Assembly: GCF_025950095.1 (NCBI RefSeq)
Contig: NZ_JAPDDR010000008.1
Location: 310,001 to 374,000 of the forward strand
Reading direction: 5' to 3'
From: Luteolibacter rhizosphaerae
GTDB lineage: Bacteria; Verrucomicrobiota; Verrucomicrobiia; Verrucomicrobiales; Akkermansiaceae
DNA length: 64,000 nt
A model generated the notes under the pieces. It saw only the letters and a program-made list of their open reading frames with translations, made no database searches and was not told the DNA's origin. Positions 18,308 to 27,459 of this stretch are shown piece after piece. A program made the translations under genes and the position numbers. How positions within the stretch are numbered: the stretch's first letter is position 1; every line of letters starts with the position of its first letter.

Positions 18308-19741
18308 CTACTGGACGGGTGCCATGAGGCGGGCGGCGCGGCAGGCGAGACGGAACCAGAAGGGGCGCTTGGTGAAGTCGGTAACTTTCACCGGGGTGGA
18401 GTGCTCGAAGTCGATTTCGAGCATGTGCGCGACTTCGTCGACGAAGGCGGGGTCGGGGGAGAGGCCGGAGATCTCGAAGTTCAGGCGGAAGGAGCGGTTG
18501 TCGAGATTGGCAGTGCCGACGCAAGCCAAGGTGTCATCGACGAGCATGACCTTCTGGTGGAGGAAGCCGCGCTTGTAGCGGTAGATCTTCACGCCGAAGG
18601 GAATGGTCTGCTCGAAGTAGGTGAAGGCGGAGAGCCAGACGAGGAGGTGGTCGGGCTTCTCCGGGATGAGGATGCGGACATCCGCGCCGCGGATGGATGC
18701 GGTGAGAAGCGAGGTGAGCACGCCACCGTCCGGCACGAAGTAGGGTGAGGCAATCCAGAGGCGTTCGCGGGCGGAGTTCGCGGCTTCCGCAACGACGAGT
18801 TGCCACGACTCCGCGGGATCGGCGGGACCGGTGGGGATGATCGCGGCGATCTGGTCAGCGGTTTGAGCGTGACCCGACCAGTTGAGGTCTTCCGGGTGGC
18901 TGTCCGCGGCCCAGTTCCAATCCTCCAGGAACACGAGTTGGATGGCCTGGACAGCGGGGCCTTTCAGTTTGAGGTGGGTATCGCGCCACTTGCCGAAGCG
19001 CTGGTCGCGACCGAGGTATTCATCGCCCACGTTGATGCCGCCGATGAAGGCTTCCTTGCCATCGACGACGACGATCTTGCGGTGATTGCGGAAGTTCAGC
19101 TGGAAGCGCGACCACCAGTGGCGGTTAGCGCCGAAGGAATGATGGACGATGCCTGCCTGCTCCATCTCACGAAGGTAGGAGCGTGAGAGCTTGTGAGAGC
19201 CGAACTCATCGTAGAGGAAGTAGATCTTCACTCCTGACTTGGCGCGCTCGATGAGGGCGTCCTTGAAGCGGGTGCCGAGGCGGTCGTTCTTGACGATGTA
19301 GAAGTTGACCAGCAGGTAGCGCTCGGCGGACTGGATCGACTTGAAGATGGCATCGAAGGTTTCCTCGCCGTCGATCAGGAGGGTGAGTTCATTGCCGCGG
19401 GTGTAGGGCAGGCCGCCGAGATACTCCGCGGCACGACCGAAGGCGTCCTGCTGCTTCATCTCGTAGTGACCCAAGCGCCGGTGCATGTCCTCGGCGAGCT
19501 TGCGGAGCTCGGCATCCTCGCCGCGGCGGGCGCGGACATAGCCGGAGAACTTGCTGCGGCCGGCGATCCAATAGAGAGGAACCGCCACGTAAGGCATGGC
19601 GATGAGGGAGACCATCCACGCGATGGTGCCCTGCGCCGTCCGGACCGTCATGAGGGCATGGACGACGTGGATCACCCCGAGGACATGGGCGATCACGATC
19701 CCGGCGCCGATCAGAAAGGGGGTGGATTCGGGTTCGGGCAT
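18308..19741 (-). CDS. cls: Cardiolipin synthase (phospholipase D family)
   Basis: The protein joins two phosphatidylglycerol molecules, or related phospholipids, at the inner membrane. The 477-residue sequence starts with two membrane helices (FLIGAGIVIAHVLGVIHVV and a second ending YVAVPLYWIAG). Two phospholipase-D HKD motifs follow: HRKIVVVDGKEAFIGG at about 215 and HQKVMLVDDTLACVG at about 400. A typical C-terminal segment ends the protein. It is convergent with the deacetylase gene and shares its strand with the exonuclease gene upstream. Confidence 0.94.
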   Translation of the reverse strand: MPEPESTPFLIGAGIVIAHVLGVIHVVHALMTVRTAQGTIAWMVSLIAMPYVAVPLYWIAGRSKFSGYVRARRGEDAELRKLAEDMHRRLGHYEMKQQDAFGRAAEYLGGLPYTRGNELTLLIDGEETFDAIFKSIQSAERYLLVNFYIVKNDRLGTRFKDALIERAKSGVKIYFLYDEFGSHKLSRSYLREMEQAGIVHHSFGANRHWWSRFQLNFRNHRKIVVVDGKEAFIGGINVGDEYLGRDQRFGKWRDTHLKLKGPAVQAIQLVFLEDWNWAADSHPEDLNWSGHAQTADQIAAIIPTGPADPAESWQLVVAEAANSARERLWIASPYFVPDGGVLTSLLTASIRGADVRILIPEKPDHLLVWLSAFTYFEQTIPFGVKIYRYKRGFLHQKVMLVDDTLACVGTANLDNRSFRLNFEISGLSPDPAFVDEVAHMLEIDFEHSTPVKVTDFTKRPFWFRLACRAARLMAPVQ

Positions 19742-19795
19742 CGACCGATCCTAACCGATGCCGGGGAGGTGGCAACGGATAGTGTGGTGCCCGGA

Positions 19796-20311
19796 TCAAA
19801 GCCGGATGCCGAGTCCCATTTCCTTCATGGCCAAGAGGGCTTCGGCATTGCCCTTGGCGTCATCGACCGGGTGATGGGTGTGCTTGGTCTTCCTGAGATG
19901 CTTGAAATTCTTGAAGGTGTCGCGCACCAAGCCCTTGTAGAGCGATCCGAGATTGGTGGAAGAGAAGCCGAACGGGTTCTTCCCGGTGAAGTGGTGGAAG
20001 TACCAGTTGATGAACTGCCAGTCGAATCCGTTGTTGTCCGAGATGAATACGAGGCGCTCCTTCGAAATGCCTGCGAGCCAAGTGGCGAAGTCCTGCATGA
20101 CTTCAGCGGGGTCGCGGAACGCGAGGGTCTCCTCACGGCTGAAGCCGCTAACCGCCAGTGCGCCGGGGACCCATTGTTCCGAGATGGGAAGGAGCTGCCC
20201 GTAGAAGGTGCGGGATAGCCCCTGCTCCACGACCACGGCGCCGAAGCAGATCATCGAGTAATCTCCGGGGATCGGCCCGTCCGACTCGATATCGACCATG
20301 ATGTAGCTCAT
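19796..20311 (-). CDS. DEDDh-type 3'-5' exonuclease
   Basis: The 171-residue protein has the exonuclease core: VDIESDGP with Asp7 and Glu9 (Exo I), FISDNNGFDWQFI with the third acid (Exo II), and HHPVDDAKGNAEAL supplying the His and final Asp (Exo III). Such single-domain enzymes trim DNA or RNA 3' ends (RNase T or DnaQ-like); which one this acts on cannot be told from sequence. It is followed on the same strand, after 54 bases, by cardiolipin synthase. Confidence 0.85.
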   Translation of the reverse strand: MSYIMVDIESDGPIPGDYSMICFGAVVVEQGLSRTFYGQLLPISEQWVPGALAVSGFSREETLAFRDPAEVMQDFATWLAGISKERLVFISDNNGFDWQFINWYFHHFTGKNPFGFSSTNLGSLYKGLVRDTFKNFKHLRKTKHTHHPVDDAKGNAEALLAMKEMGLGIRL

Positions 20312-20349
20312 GATAGGAGAGTGGACGGGCCGGCAGGACGGTCAAGCTG

Positions 20350-21993
20350 CTAGCGATCCGTGGAGGGCGCGGGCCAGTCGAGCAGGATATTCCATTTGAA
20401 GATGCGTTCGGCAGGGAGGGTGGGTGAGTTCTCGTTGTCGATCTTGTCGTAGACGTTTTTCGGCGGGACGAGCACGGGATCCTTGCCGTAGATGAAGTCC
20501 TGATCCTCCACGATGGTCTTGTAGGCCTTGTTCAGCGCGAGGGCGCGTTCGCGGGACGGCGTGATGAGGTCGTAGACATCCTTGGCCGTGGCCAGCTTTT
20601 CGTGGTCGAGGGTGCCATTGTCACGGTACCATCTGGAGGTCATCTCATCGTTGTTGCGGAACTCGCTGCCGCCGCCGGCGCGGGCGAGGTAGGTGGCGAT
20701 CTCACCGACGGTCTCGCCTTTGTTCGGGGCGTCCGGCATGCCCTTGAGATCAAGGTAGCCCCAGCCGGCGGGACCATCCATCTTGCGGGGGAAGCTGAAG
20801 GTTTTATCGATGGTGGAGCCGACGGAATTGTGGCAGCCCATGCACGAGAAGTTTTCCTCGTAAGTCATGGCGCGGAGGCGGCCCCGGTGGTCTTCGATGA
20901 AGCCATGGAGTGCCCAGCCATTGCCATTGTCGAGGCCGTAGTGGCCGAGGTCATAGTAAGCGGGCAGGTTGCCGGCCTCCTTCTCCATGGCTTCGAGGGC
21001 ATACTTGCGGGCATACATGGGCTTCGAGTAGGCCTTGGCTTTCTTCGAGTAGCGGACCTCCTTCATGCGGGCGGATGAACCGATGAGGCCGTCCTCGGCG
21101 ATGCCAACGTAGCGCACGGTGTGGAGGAACTCGGTGCCCTCCGGATAGAGGGACCGCTCGATGGGGAGATCGCGCGCCGCGCCGACCCATGCGGTGGTCT
21201 TCGCGATGCTGCGGACGACGCCTTGTTTGCCGTCGCCATCGAGGTCTTCGCCGATGACGGTTTCATCGACGGGTAGGGAGGCGATGCGGTCGAGGCCTTT
21301 GATGTTGGCTTCGAGGATGGCGAGGTTCGCCTTGTAGATTTCGGCGGATGGCTTGCCCTCCTTGTTGCAGCGGTAGCTTTGCGGGAGACGGATCATCACG
21401 TCGTCGGTGGATCCGTTGGTAGGCCAGAAGGTGCTGGGGAAAGGCTTGTAGCTGAAGGCGACCCATTGGCTGCCGTCCTTGGCGAAACCCTGCTCATCGA
21501 AGGCCTCGCGTCCGAGGTGGAGATTCTTGAGATCGGGGATCCAGCCCTTGAAGTTGGCCTCGCGGAGCCGGGAGGGGAGCTCGGAATAGTTGTCGCCCTT
21601 GATCCATGCGGTGATGTCCGCGTCGCTGATTTGCTTGATGCGGGAACTGCGGTCCTCGAAGAGGTTTTTCCAGTGGTTGGTCATGCCGACGTCGCTGAAG
21701 CTGTAGGCTTCCTGGAGGTCGGCGTCATTCATGACATTCTCGCGCCCGTCGATGGTGTCCTGATGGCAGACGTAGCAGGGATTGTTGAGCGTCTCGGTGC
21801 GGGTGTAGCACTGCGGGGGGACGACGGCCTCCGCGTTCGAGAGAGTGAAGACAGGAGCGGCGTGAGGGATGGGGGGAAGTACGGCATCGCTCGTACGAAG
21901 GGACTCGAGGATCTGTTGGTGGAGCGGAGATTCCTCGGCCGGGGAGGAGGAGAGGAGGGCTCCGGCGGCAAGAATACGGAGGGACGCTTTCAT
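20350..21993 (-). CDS. Secreted protein with two haem-binding CXXCH motifs
   Basis: The 547-residue protein has a short N-terminal export signal (LRILAAGALLSSSPAEES). Two c-type haem motifs appear, CYVCHQ near residue 73 and CMGCHN near residue 380, so it is probably a periplasmic di-haem protein. Other segments include FSYKPFPSTFWPTNGSTDDV and EDLDGDGKQG. I do not recognise a characterised family. It lies 95 bases downstream of the PhoX-like gene on the same strand, with a hairpin terminator between them, so it has its own promoter or depends on readthrough. Confidence 0.72.
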   Translation of the reverse strand: MKASLRILAAGALLSSSPAEESPLHQQILESLRTSDAVLPPIPHAAPVFTLSNAEAVVPPQCYTRTETLNNPCYVCHQDTIDGRENVMNDADLQEAYSFSDVGMTNHWKNLFEDRSSRIKQISDADITAWIKGDNYSELPSRLREANFKGWIPDLKNLHLGREAFDEQGFAKDGSQWVAFSYKPFPSTFWPTNGSTDDVMIRLPQSYRCNKEGKPSAEIYKANLAILEANIKGLDRIASLPVDETVIGEDLDGDGKQGVVRSIAKTTAWVGAARDLPIERSLYPEGTEFLHTVRYVGIAEDGLIGSSARMKEVRYSKKAKAYSKPMYARKYALEAMEKEAGNLPAYYDLGHYGLDNGNGWALHGFIEDHRGRLRAMTYEENFSCMGCHNSVGSTIDKTFSFPRKMDGPAGWGYLDLKGMPDAPNKGETVGEIATYLARAGGGSEFRNNDEMTSRWYRDNGTLDHEKLATAKDVYDLITPSRERALALNKAYKTIVEDQDFIYGKDPVLVPPKNVYDKIDNENSPTLPAERIFKWNILLDWPAPSTDR

Positions 21994-22023
21994 GGGACGA
22001 TGAGGCGCAGTTAGGTAGACTCG

Positions 22024-22053
22024 ACAAAGGGCGGACCCGTGCGGGTCCGCCCT
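22024..22053 (-). terminator. Hairpin terminator after the PhoX-like gene
   Basis: AGGGCGGACCC (22028-22038) and GGGTCCGCCCT (22043-22053) form a perfect 11-bp stem around GTGC. On the minus strand the stem is followed by TTTG. It lies about 35 bases after the stop of the PhoX-like gene. Confidence 0.75.
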
Positions 22054-22088
22054 CCGACATGAGCCTAGTGTCGGGGCCTGGAAGCGGA

Positions 22089-23594
22089 TTACTGGTTGGT
22101 GTTGCGACCGCCCTTCCCGAGGTTCTTCACGAATCCTTGGTTCGGGATGTTTTCGAGGTTGAACATCCAGACGGAGTCGCCGAGGCCGTTTGGCACGGCG
22201 ACGAGGTCGGTGCTTTGCGGGTGCTGCACGCAGACGGCGTATTCCAGCGGATTGCCGGGATTGAAGATCATGCCGGTCGCTTCCGAGCCGTTCACGCGGA
22301 TGCTCATGAAGTGATCGAGGGATTCGGCCACGCCGTCGCTGTTCTTGTCGCGAACGAACCAGATGTCGCCGCCGGTGGAGGAGCCGTTCGGTGCGTCCTC
22401 GACGACGTAGACGTTGCCGAGGGAATCGAGCGCGATGTTGTCGGGCGAGTTCAGCACGCCGGTGGTGGGGGAGAATCCGAGGTTCTTGGGCGAGGAGGCA
22501 TTGACCATGGTGCGGACGATTGCCTTGCCGGTGGAGACGACGGGCCTATTGCGCGGGCGGTCGTCGACGATCTCGATGGAGATCACGGCGTTCTCCGAGG
22601 TGATAGCAACGTAAAGCATTTCATTGCCGTTGCTGGCGCGGCTGACGGACATATCCTCCGGGCGGCCGAAGGGAGTACCGCCGGCGTCGTCGGCGGCCTT
22701 GCGTCCACCCAAGGTGGTGTCCGCGAAGGGGTCGGAGATGCCAGGGAGGGGCACGCCGTTCTTGTCGGTGAGCGGGATCCAAGTGGCGGTGCCGGTGCGG
22801 AGGGCGCCTGCAGGTTGCTGGTTCCAGTCGGTGGCGGGATTGCCACCGGCGGAGATGAAGCCATCGACGGAGAGGACGAAGCTCTGGCCGACGGTGTAGT
22901 CGCCGGGGGTCTTCATCACGAACTTGTAGATCGAGCCGGAGTTGAACTCGTCGATGAAGTAGATAGTGTCCTTGAACTTCTCGCTGAAATTGATGCCTTC
23001 GTGAGCGACGTTCGGGATGCTCTCGAGGACGCGGTGCTGAATTTCACCGACGGGGGCGAGGGGATTGAGGATCTCCACCACGCGGCCGTAACCGGCCCAT
23101 TCCTCGGCGAGGAAGAGAGTGTCGTTCGGGGTCCAGCGGCTGGGGTCGAAGGCGCCGAAGTCGTTCGACCAATTGCCGGTGGCGCCCTGTTGGTCGCCGG
23201 CGAGGATGGTTTCGGCCTTGTTGTCGTAGAGGCTCACGCGGCTGCAGCCGGCGCCGATCGGGGTTTCGTGCGGGATGAAGAGGTAACTGCCGGTGGGATC
23301 GAAGGACAGCATGTCGAACATCGAGGCGCTGGTGCCTTGGCCCGGGACGCGAATGAGGGATTGGCCGGGGCTGAGCACCTGGTCTTCGACCTCGCGCAGG
23401 CTGACGATGTTCTTCTGGTAGATGCCTTCGGGAGTGACCCAGGGTGAGCCGAGTTCGGCGACATCGTGGACGGGAACGACCGGGGCGGACTGGGTCAATG
23501 GAGTGAACCAGACATCGGTGCCGGCGAAGGCGGCGTGCGAGGCGGCGAGGAGGGCCGTGAACGCGAGCTGGTTGCGCATGGTATGGTGTTTCAT
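22089..23594 (-). CDS. Secreted PhoX/DUF839-like protein
   Basis: The 501-residue protein starts MKHHTMRNQLAFTALLAASH with a Sec-type signal ending AAFAG. PhoX-like blocks follow: SYLFIPHETPIGAGCSR, NDTLFLAEEWAG, VAHEGINFSEKF, GRPEDMSVSR, SPDNIALDSLGNVYVVED and SEATGMIFNPGNPLEYAVCV. PhoX proteins are calcium/iron alkaline phosphatases with a beta-propeller fold, usually Tat-exported; this one lacks a twin-arginine motif, so the catalytic assignment is tentative. ATG 23594 is chosen over an upstream in-frame start at 23798 because it gives a clean signal peptide. It is divergent from cysteine desulfurase. Confidence 0.75.
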   Translation of the reverse strand: MKHHTMRNQLAFTALLAASHAAFAGTDVWFTPLTQSAPVVPVHDVAELGSPWVTPEGIYQKNIVSLREVEDQVLSPGQSLIRVPGQGTSASMFDMLSFDPTGSYLFIPHETPIGAGCSRVSLYDNKAETILAGDQQGATGNWSNDFGAFDPSRWTPNDTLFLAEEWAGYGRVVEILNPLAPVGEIQHRVLESIPNVAHEGINFSEKFKDTIYFIDEFNSGSIYKFVMKTPGDYTVGQSFVLSVDGFISAGGNPATDWNQQPAGALRTGTATWIPLTDKNGVPLPGISDPFADTTLGGRKAADDAGGTPFGRPEDMSVSRASNGNEMLYVAITSENAVISIEIVDDRPRNRPVVSTGKAIVRTMVNASSPKNLGFSPTTGVLNSPDNIALDSLGNVYVVEDAPNGSSTGGDIWFVRDKNSDGVAESLDHFMSIRVNGSEATGMIFNPGNPLEYAVCVQHPQSTDLVAVPNGLGDSVWMFNLENIPNQGFVKNLGKGGRNTNQ

Positions 23595-23827
23595 ATCGGT
23601 CAAACGCTGCAATGTTTGGATTGTGGGAGGTATCGGAGAGCGGACACTCTCCCATAGCCGCCGTGATAGGCGCAGATGGCTTTGCAGGATGCATCGCTTT
23701 CGGTGTGGCGATGTTTTCACGTGGCAATTGCGTTGCAGGTGATGGCGGGTGAAGGGCTTGTGAGTGACGCGGGTGTTGCACATGGGGCGGGCTTGCAAGG
23801 AGGGGAGGCGGGGTCTAGGCTCGGCGC

Positions 23828-25009
23828 GTGATCTACCTTGATGCGAATGCCACGACCCCGCTGCTGCCGGAGGTGTTGGATGCGATGCTGCCGTGGCTGC
23901 GGGAGGGCTTTCACAATCCGAATGCCAGCTATCGCGGCGCGAAAGAGGCGCGGCGGGCGATCGAGGAGGCGCGTGCTCAGGTGGCCGGGCTGATCGGAGC
24001 AGATCCGGACGAGATCGTTTTCACGGGTGGAGGGACCGAGAGCACCAATGCGGCGCTGAAGTGGTTGGCGCGTCTGGTGGGGCGGAAATCCGGACGGGTG
24101 GTGACGAGTGCAGTCGAGCACAGCGCGGTGCTGAAGCCGGTAGAGACCTTTGCGGATGTCGGCTATGCAGTGGAGAAGGCGGGAGTGGATGCTGGCGGGC
24201 GCTTGAAGATCGATGAATTTGAAGCGGCCTGCGGGCGGGCGAAAGAGGGTGGCGGATTCGCCTCGCTGATGTGGGCGAACAACGAGACCGGCGTGATCCA
24301 GCCGGTGGACGAGGCTTGCGCGATCGCGAAGGAAAACGGGTTAGCCTTCCACACGGATGCGATCCAAGCGGTGGGGAAGATCCCGGTAAACGTGCGGGAG
24401 CTGCCCGTGGATTTCCTGTCGCTCTCGGCGCACAAGTTTCACGGGCCGAAGGGAGTGGGGGCGCTTTACATCCGCAGCGGGTGTCGCTTCGAGCCCTTGC
24501 TGCGCGGCGGTGGTCAGGAGAAGGACCGGCGGAGCGGGACGGAAAATACGGCGGGCATCGTAGGTCTGGGCAAGGCTGCGGAGCTGGCCGTGGCGCGGAT
24601 CGCGGCGAAGGAAACGCCGCGGGCGTTGCGCGATGCTTTCGAGGCAAAAGTCGTGGATAGCCTCTCCGGCGTGAGCGTGAACGGCGACCTAATCCACCGC
24701 TTGCCGCATACCAGCCATCTTTCGTTCGCCGGATGCGAGGCCGCGGGTCTGTTGATCCTGCTGGATGAGATGGGTGTGGCCTGCTCTGCCGGTTCGGCGT
24801 GCATGACCGGGAAGCAACAGCCTTCGCATGTGCAGAAGGCGATGGGCTTCACCGATGCGAAGGCGAAGAGCAGCCTGCGCTTCGGTTTCTCGTGCATGAA
24901 TACGATGGAGGAAGCGCTGGAGGCCGCCGGCGCCGTGACCAAGGCGGTGGAGAAGCTGCGCAAGGTGCAGGGCGGTGGCACGGGGCCGGTGGTGGTCTAC
25001 TCTCCCTGA
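23828..25009 (+). CDS. Cysteine desulfurase (NifS/IscS-like)
   Basis: This PLP-dependent enzyme releases sulfur from cysteine for iron-sulfur clusters or thio-modifications. The 393-residue protein has YLDANATTPLLPEV, FTGGGTESTNAALK, the HS motif in SAVEHSAVLKP, the PLP-lysine segment SLSAHKFHGPKGVGALY (Lys at about 202), and RSGTENTAGIVGLGKA. The active-site cysteine region is ACSAGSACMTG (near 320). GTG 23828 begins immediately at the conserved IYLDANAT. The next gene follows after 12 bases, so they are probably co-transcribed. No iscU or iscR lies nearby, so its exact pathway is open. Confidence 0.92.
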   Translation: MIYLDANATTPLLPEVLDAMLPWLREGFHNPNASYRGAKEARRAIEEARAQVAGLIGADPDEIVFTGGGTESTNAALKWLARLVGRKSGRVVTSAVEHSAVLKPVETFADVGYAVEKAGVDAGGRLKIDEFEAACGRAKEGGGFASLMWANNETGVIQPVDEACAIAKENGLAFHTDAIQAVGKIPVNVRELPVDFLSLSAHKFHGPKGVGALYIRSGCRFEPLLRGGGQEKDRRSGTENTAGIVGLGKAAELAVARIAAKETPRALRDAFEAKVVDSLSGVSVNGDLIHRLPHTSHLSFAGCEAAGLLILLDEMGVACSAGSACMTGKQQPSHVQKAMGFTDAKAKSSLRFGFSCMNTMEEALEAAGAVTKAVEKLRKVQGGGTGPVVVYSP

Positions 25010-25021
25010 GCTTTCCTGATC

Positions 25022-27058
25022 ATGAGCAACGCACTCGCGAACGAAACTTCACCGTATCTACTCCAGCACGCGCACAATCCGGTGGATTGGGTGCCGTGGA
25101 GTGAAGATGCCTTCACGCGTGCCAAGGAGGAGGACAAGCTGGTGTTCCTCTCGATCGGCTACTCGACCTGCCATTGGTGCCATGTGATGGAGCGGGAGAG
25201 CTTCGAGAACGAGGCGATCGCGGGGGTGATGAATTCAAACTTCGTGTGCGTGAAGGTGGACCGGGAGGAGCGTCCGGACATCGATGCCACCTACATGGCC
25301 TTCGTGCAGGCGACGACGGGTCAGGGCGGGTGGCCGATGAGCGTGTGGCTGACACCGGAAGGGAAGCCGGTAGTGGGCGGGACCTATTTCCCGCCGGAGG
25401 ATCGCTACGGGCGGGCAGGCTTTCCCAAGCTCTGCGCGGAGATCGGGAGGCTGTGGAAAGACGACCGCAAGCGGATGGAGGAGAGCGCGGCGAAGGTGAT
25501 GGAGCACCTGCGCGGTGAAGCGCAGGGCGATGCCGTGGTGACGGGGCTGCCGGGGGAGAAGGTGTTCGGTGATTTCCTGGATCGCTGCGAGGCGATGTTC
25601 GATCCCTCGCTTGGCGGCTTTGGCGGCGCGCCGAAGTTCCCGCGCCCGGTGGTGCCGAGGCTTTTGCTGCAGCTCGCCGATCGTTTCGGCGGCGAGGAAG
25701 CAGAGGCGGCGCTGCAGATGACGCAGCGGACCCTGCGGGCGATGGCGGCGGGCGGGATGAACGACCAGCTCGGCGGCGGCTTCCACCGTTACTCGGTGGA
25801 TCGCTACTGGCACGTGCCGCACTATGAGAAGATGCTCTACGATCAGGCGCAGCTCGCGCTCTTGTATCTGGAGGCTTGGCAAGCGGGCGGGGATGATCGC
25901 GACCGCGAGGTGGCAGAGGAGATATTCACCTACGTGATCCGCGATTTGCTTGATGCAGGCGGGGCTTTCCACGCGGCGGAGGATGCAGACAGCCTGCCGG
26001 CGCCCGATGCCACGGAGAAGCGCGAGGGCGCCTACTGGACCTGGGAGTCGGCAGACATCTACAAGCTGCTGGATGCCCGGACCGCGGCGATCTTCTGTGC
26101 GGCCTATGGAGTGGAGGAGGGTGGCAATGCCCGGCCCGAGAGTGATCCTCACGAGGAGCTGGTGGGGCAGAACACGCTCTTCCGCGCGAAGTCGATGGAC
26201 TCGCTGGCGGAGCAGTTCGATCTAACAGAGGCCGAGATCCAGTTGATCCTCGCGGATGCGAGGACAGTGCTGCTGGGAGCGCGGAAGCTACGGCCGATGC
26301 CGCATCGCGATGACAAGATCATCACCGCGTGGAACGGCCTGATGATCGCGGCGCTGGCCCGTGGTGGCCGGGTGTTGGCCCGGCAAGATTTGCTGGCGGC
26401 GGCGAGTGCGGCAGCCGGGTTTGTCCGGGAGAAGCTGTGGGATGGAACAAGCCTGTGGCGGAGCTATCGCGGCAAGCGCGGGGATGCCCCTGCCTTTGCG
26501 GCGGATCATGCCTTTCTGATTTCGGGGCTGATCGAGCTTCATGGCGCGGAGGGTGGGCCCGGCTGGCTGGAGTGGGCGGAAGAGCTTCAGGCAGCGCTCG
26601 ATCGGGACCACTGGGATGAGTCGCGGGCCGGTTATGTGATCCGGGCCGAGCTTGGGGGGGAGACCTTGCTTACCATCCGCGAGGACTATGACGGTGCCGA
26701 ACCGGCGGCGAATCACGTGGCCGCGGAGAACCTGCTGAAGCTGGCGGTGCTCCTAGATGAGCTTGCCTACGCGAAGCGTGCGGAGGCGATCCTGCGAGCA
26801 GGAGCGCGAGCTGCAGAGGCGCAACCTTTTGCCGTGCCGGTGCTGCTGGGGGCCTTCGACCTGCATTTGCGGGAAGCGGTGAAAATCGAGGTTCGGGGCG
26901 AGCCGGGGAGCGAGCTTACCGAAGCGATGAGAAGGAAGTGGATCCCGCTCGGGGTGTGGACCCGTTCGCAGGGTCCGGGGGATGTTATCATCTGCCGGGA
27001 ACAAACCTGTCTTGCGCCGATTGAAACAGTTGAGGGCTGGAATCGAGCATTTGCGTGA
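25022..27058 (+). CDS. YyaL/SSP411-like protein with thioredoxin-fold and (alpha/alpha)6-barrel domains
   Basis: The 678-residue protein is a full-length member of the DUF255 family. It opens [21 protein letters not shown] thioredoxin-like domain follows with [13 protein letters not shown] near residue 50 and [16 protein letters not shown] long helical barrel region comes next ([44 protein letters not shown]). Family members are widespread, but the biochemical role is not settled; a redox or carbohydrate-related function has been suggested from the folds. It is probably co-transcribed with cysteine desulfurase. Confidence 0.9.
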   Translation: MSNALANETSPYLLQHAHNPVDWVPWSEDAFTRAKEEDKLVFLSIGYSTCHWCHVMERESFENEAIAGVMNSNFVCVKVDREERPDIDATYMAFVQATTGQGGWPMSVWLTPEGKPVVGGTYFPPEDRYGRAGFPKLCAEIGRLWKDDRKRMEESAAKVMEHLRGEAQGDAVVTGLPGEKVFGDFLDRCEAMFDPSLGGFGGAPKFPRPVVPRLLLQLADRFGGEEAEAALQMTQRTLRAMAAGGMNDQLGGGFHRYSVDRYWHVPHYEKMLYDQAQLALLYLEAWQAGGDDRDREVAEEIFTYVIRDLLDAGGAFHAAEDADSLPAPDATEKREGAYWTWESADIYKLLDARTAAIFCAAYGVEEGGNARPESDPHEELVGQNTLFRAKSMDSLAEQFDLTEAEIQLILADARTVLLGARKLRPMPHRDDKIITAWNGLMIAALARGGRVLARQDLLAAASAAAGFVREKLWDGTSLWRSYRGKRGDAPAFAADHAFLISGLIELHGAEGGPGWLEWAEELQAALDRDHWDESRAGYVIRAELGGETLLTIREDYDGAEPAANHVAAENLLKLAVLLDELAYAKRAEAILRAGARAAEAQPFAVPVLLGAFDLHLREAVKIEVRGEPGSELTEAMRRKWIPLGVWTRSQGPGDVIICREQTCLAPIETVEGWNRAFA

Positions 27059-27115
27059 TTTTCCCCATTGAAAATTTCTCGAATAAGAGTGGATTGCCTA
27101 CGTCGAAACGATCGT

Positions 27116-27406
27116 ATGAAAAAAGCACTCCTCGTCGCCGCCGCTCTCGGTCTCCAAGCCGTCGCCGCCCAAGCCGCGAACATCGCGATCAAGAATGACA
27201 CGGGTCGCCCGCAGAAGATCGCCGTCGTCCAAGGCGGGAAGATCAAAGGTTATGTCGAACGCCTGAAGCCGAAGAAGACGATCTTGGTGAAGGTGGACGA
27301 TGCCGGTCCGAAGCCGATGATCGTCCTCAACGACGACGGCTATGTCTTCGTCCCGGCCAAGAACAATGCCTTCAAGTTCTCGTGGCTGCGTGACCTTGCC
27401 TGGTAA
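27116..27406 (+). CDS. Small secreted basic protein of unknown function
   Basis: The 96-residue protein has a clear signal peptide (MKKALLVAAALGLQAVAAQA). The mature part is short, Lys-rich and predicted beta-rich (NIAIKNDTGRPQKIAVVQGG, GYVERLKPKKTILVKVDD, DDGYVFVPAKNNAFKFSW). I do not recognise the family. ATG 27116 is preferred over an upstream in-frame ATG at 27068, which would bury the signal peptide. It stands 57 bases after the YyaL-like gene and 48 bases before addB, and its own promoter is likely because the preceding sequence is visibly AT-richer. Confidence 0.68.
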   Translation: MKKALLVAAALGLQAVAAQAANIAIKNDTGRPQKIAVVQGGKIKGYVERLKPKKTILVKVDDAGPKPMIVLNDDGYVFVPAKNNAFKFSWLRDLAW

Positions 27407-27432
27407 GGTTTTTCTTCCTTCCGCTGACCGCG

Positions 27433-27459
27433 GGCATGGCGTGAAATCCACGCCATGCC
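27433..27459 (+). promoter_or_regulatory. Perfect hairpin enclosing the addB start codon
   Basis: GGCATGGCGTG (27433-27443) pairs perfectly with CACGCCATGCC (27449-27459) around a 5-base loop. The addB ATG (27455-27457) lies in the 3' arm, so the mRNA start would be base-paired. No T-run follows, so it is not a typical terminator for the small secreted-protein gene. A translational-control role is inferred. Confidence 0.55.

Noticed and set aside
22059-23447. Long plus-strand open frame antisense to the PhoX-like gene
   Set aside because: The composition is Val/Gly/Ala-rich as expected from a shadow frame, with no ribosome-binding site and no domain.
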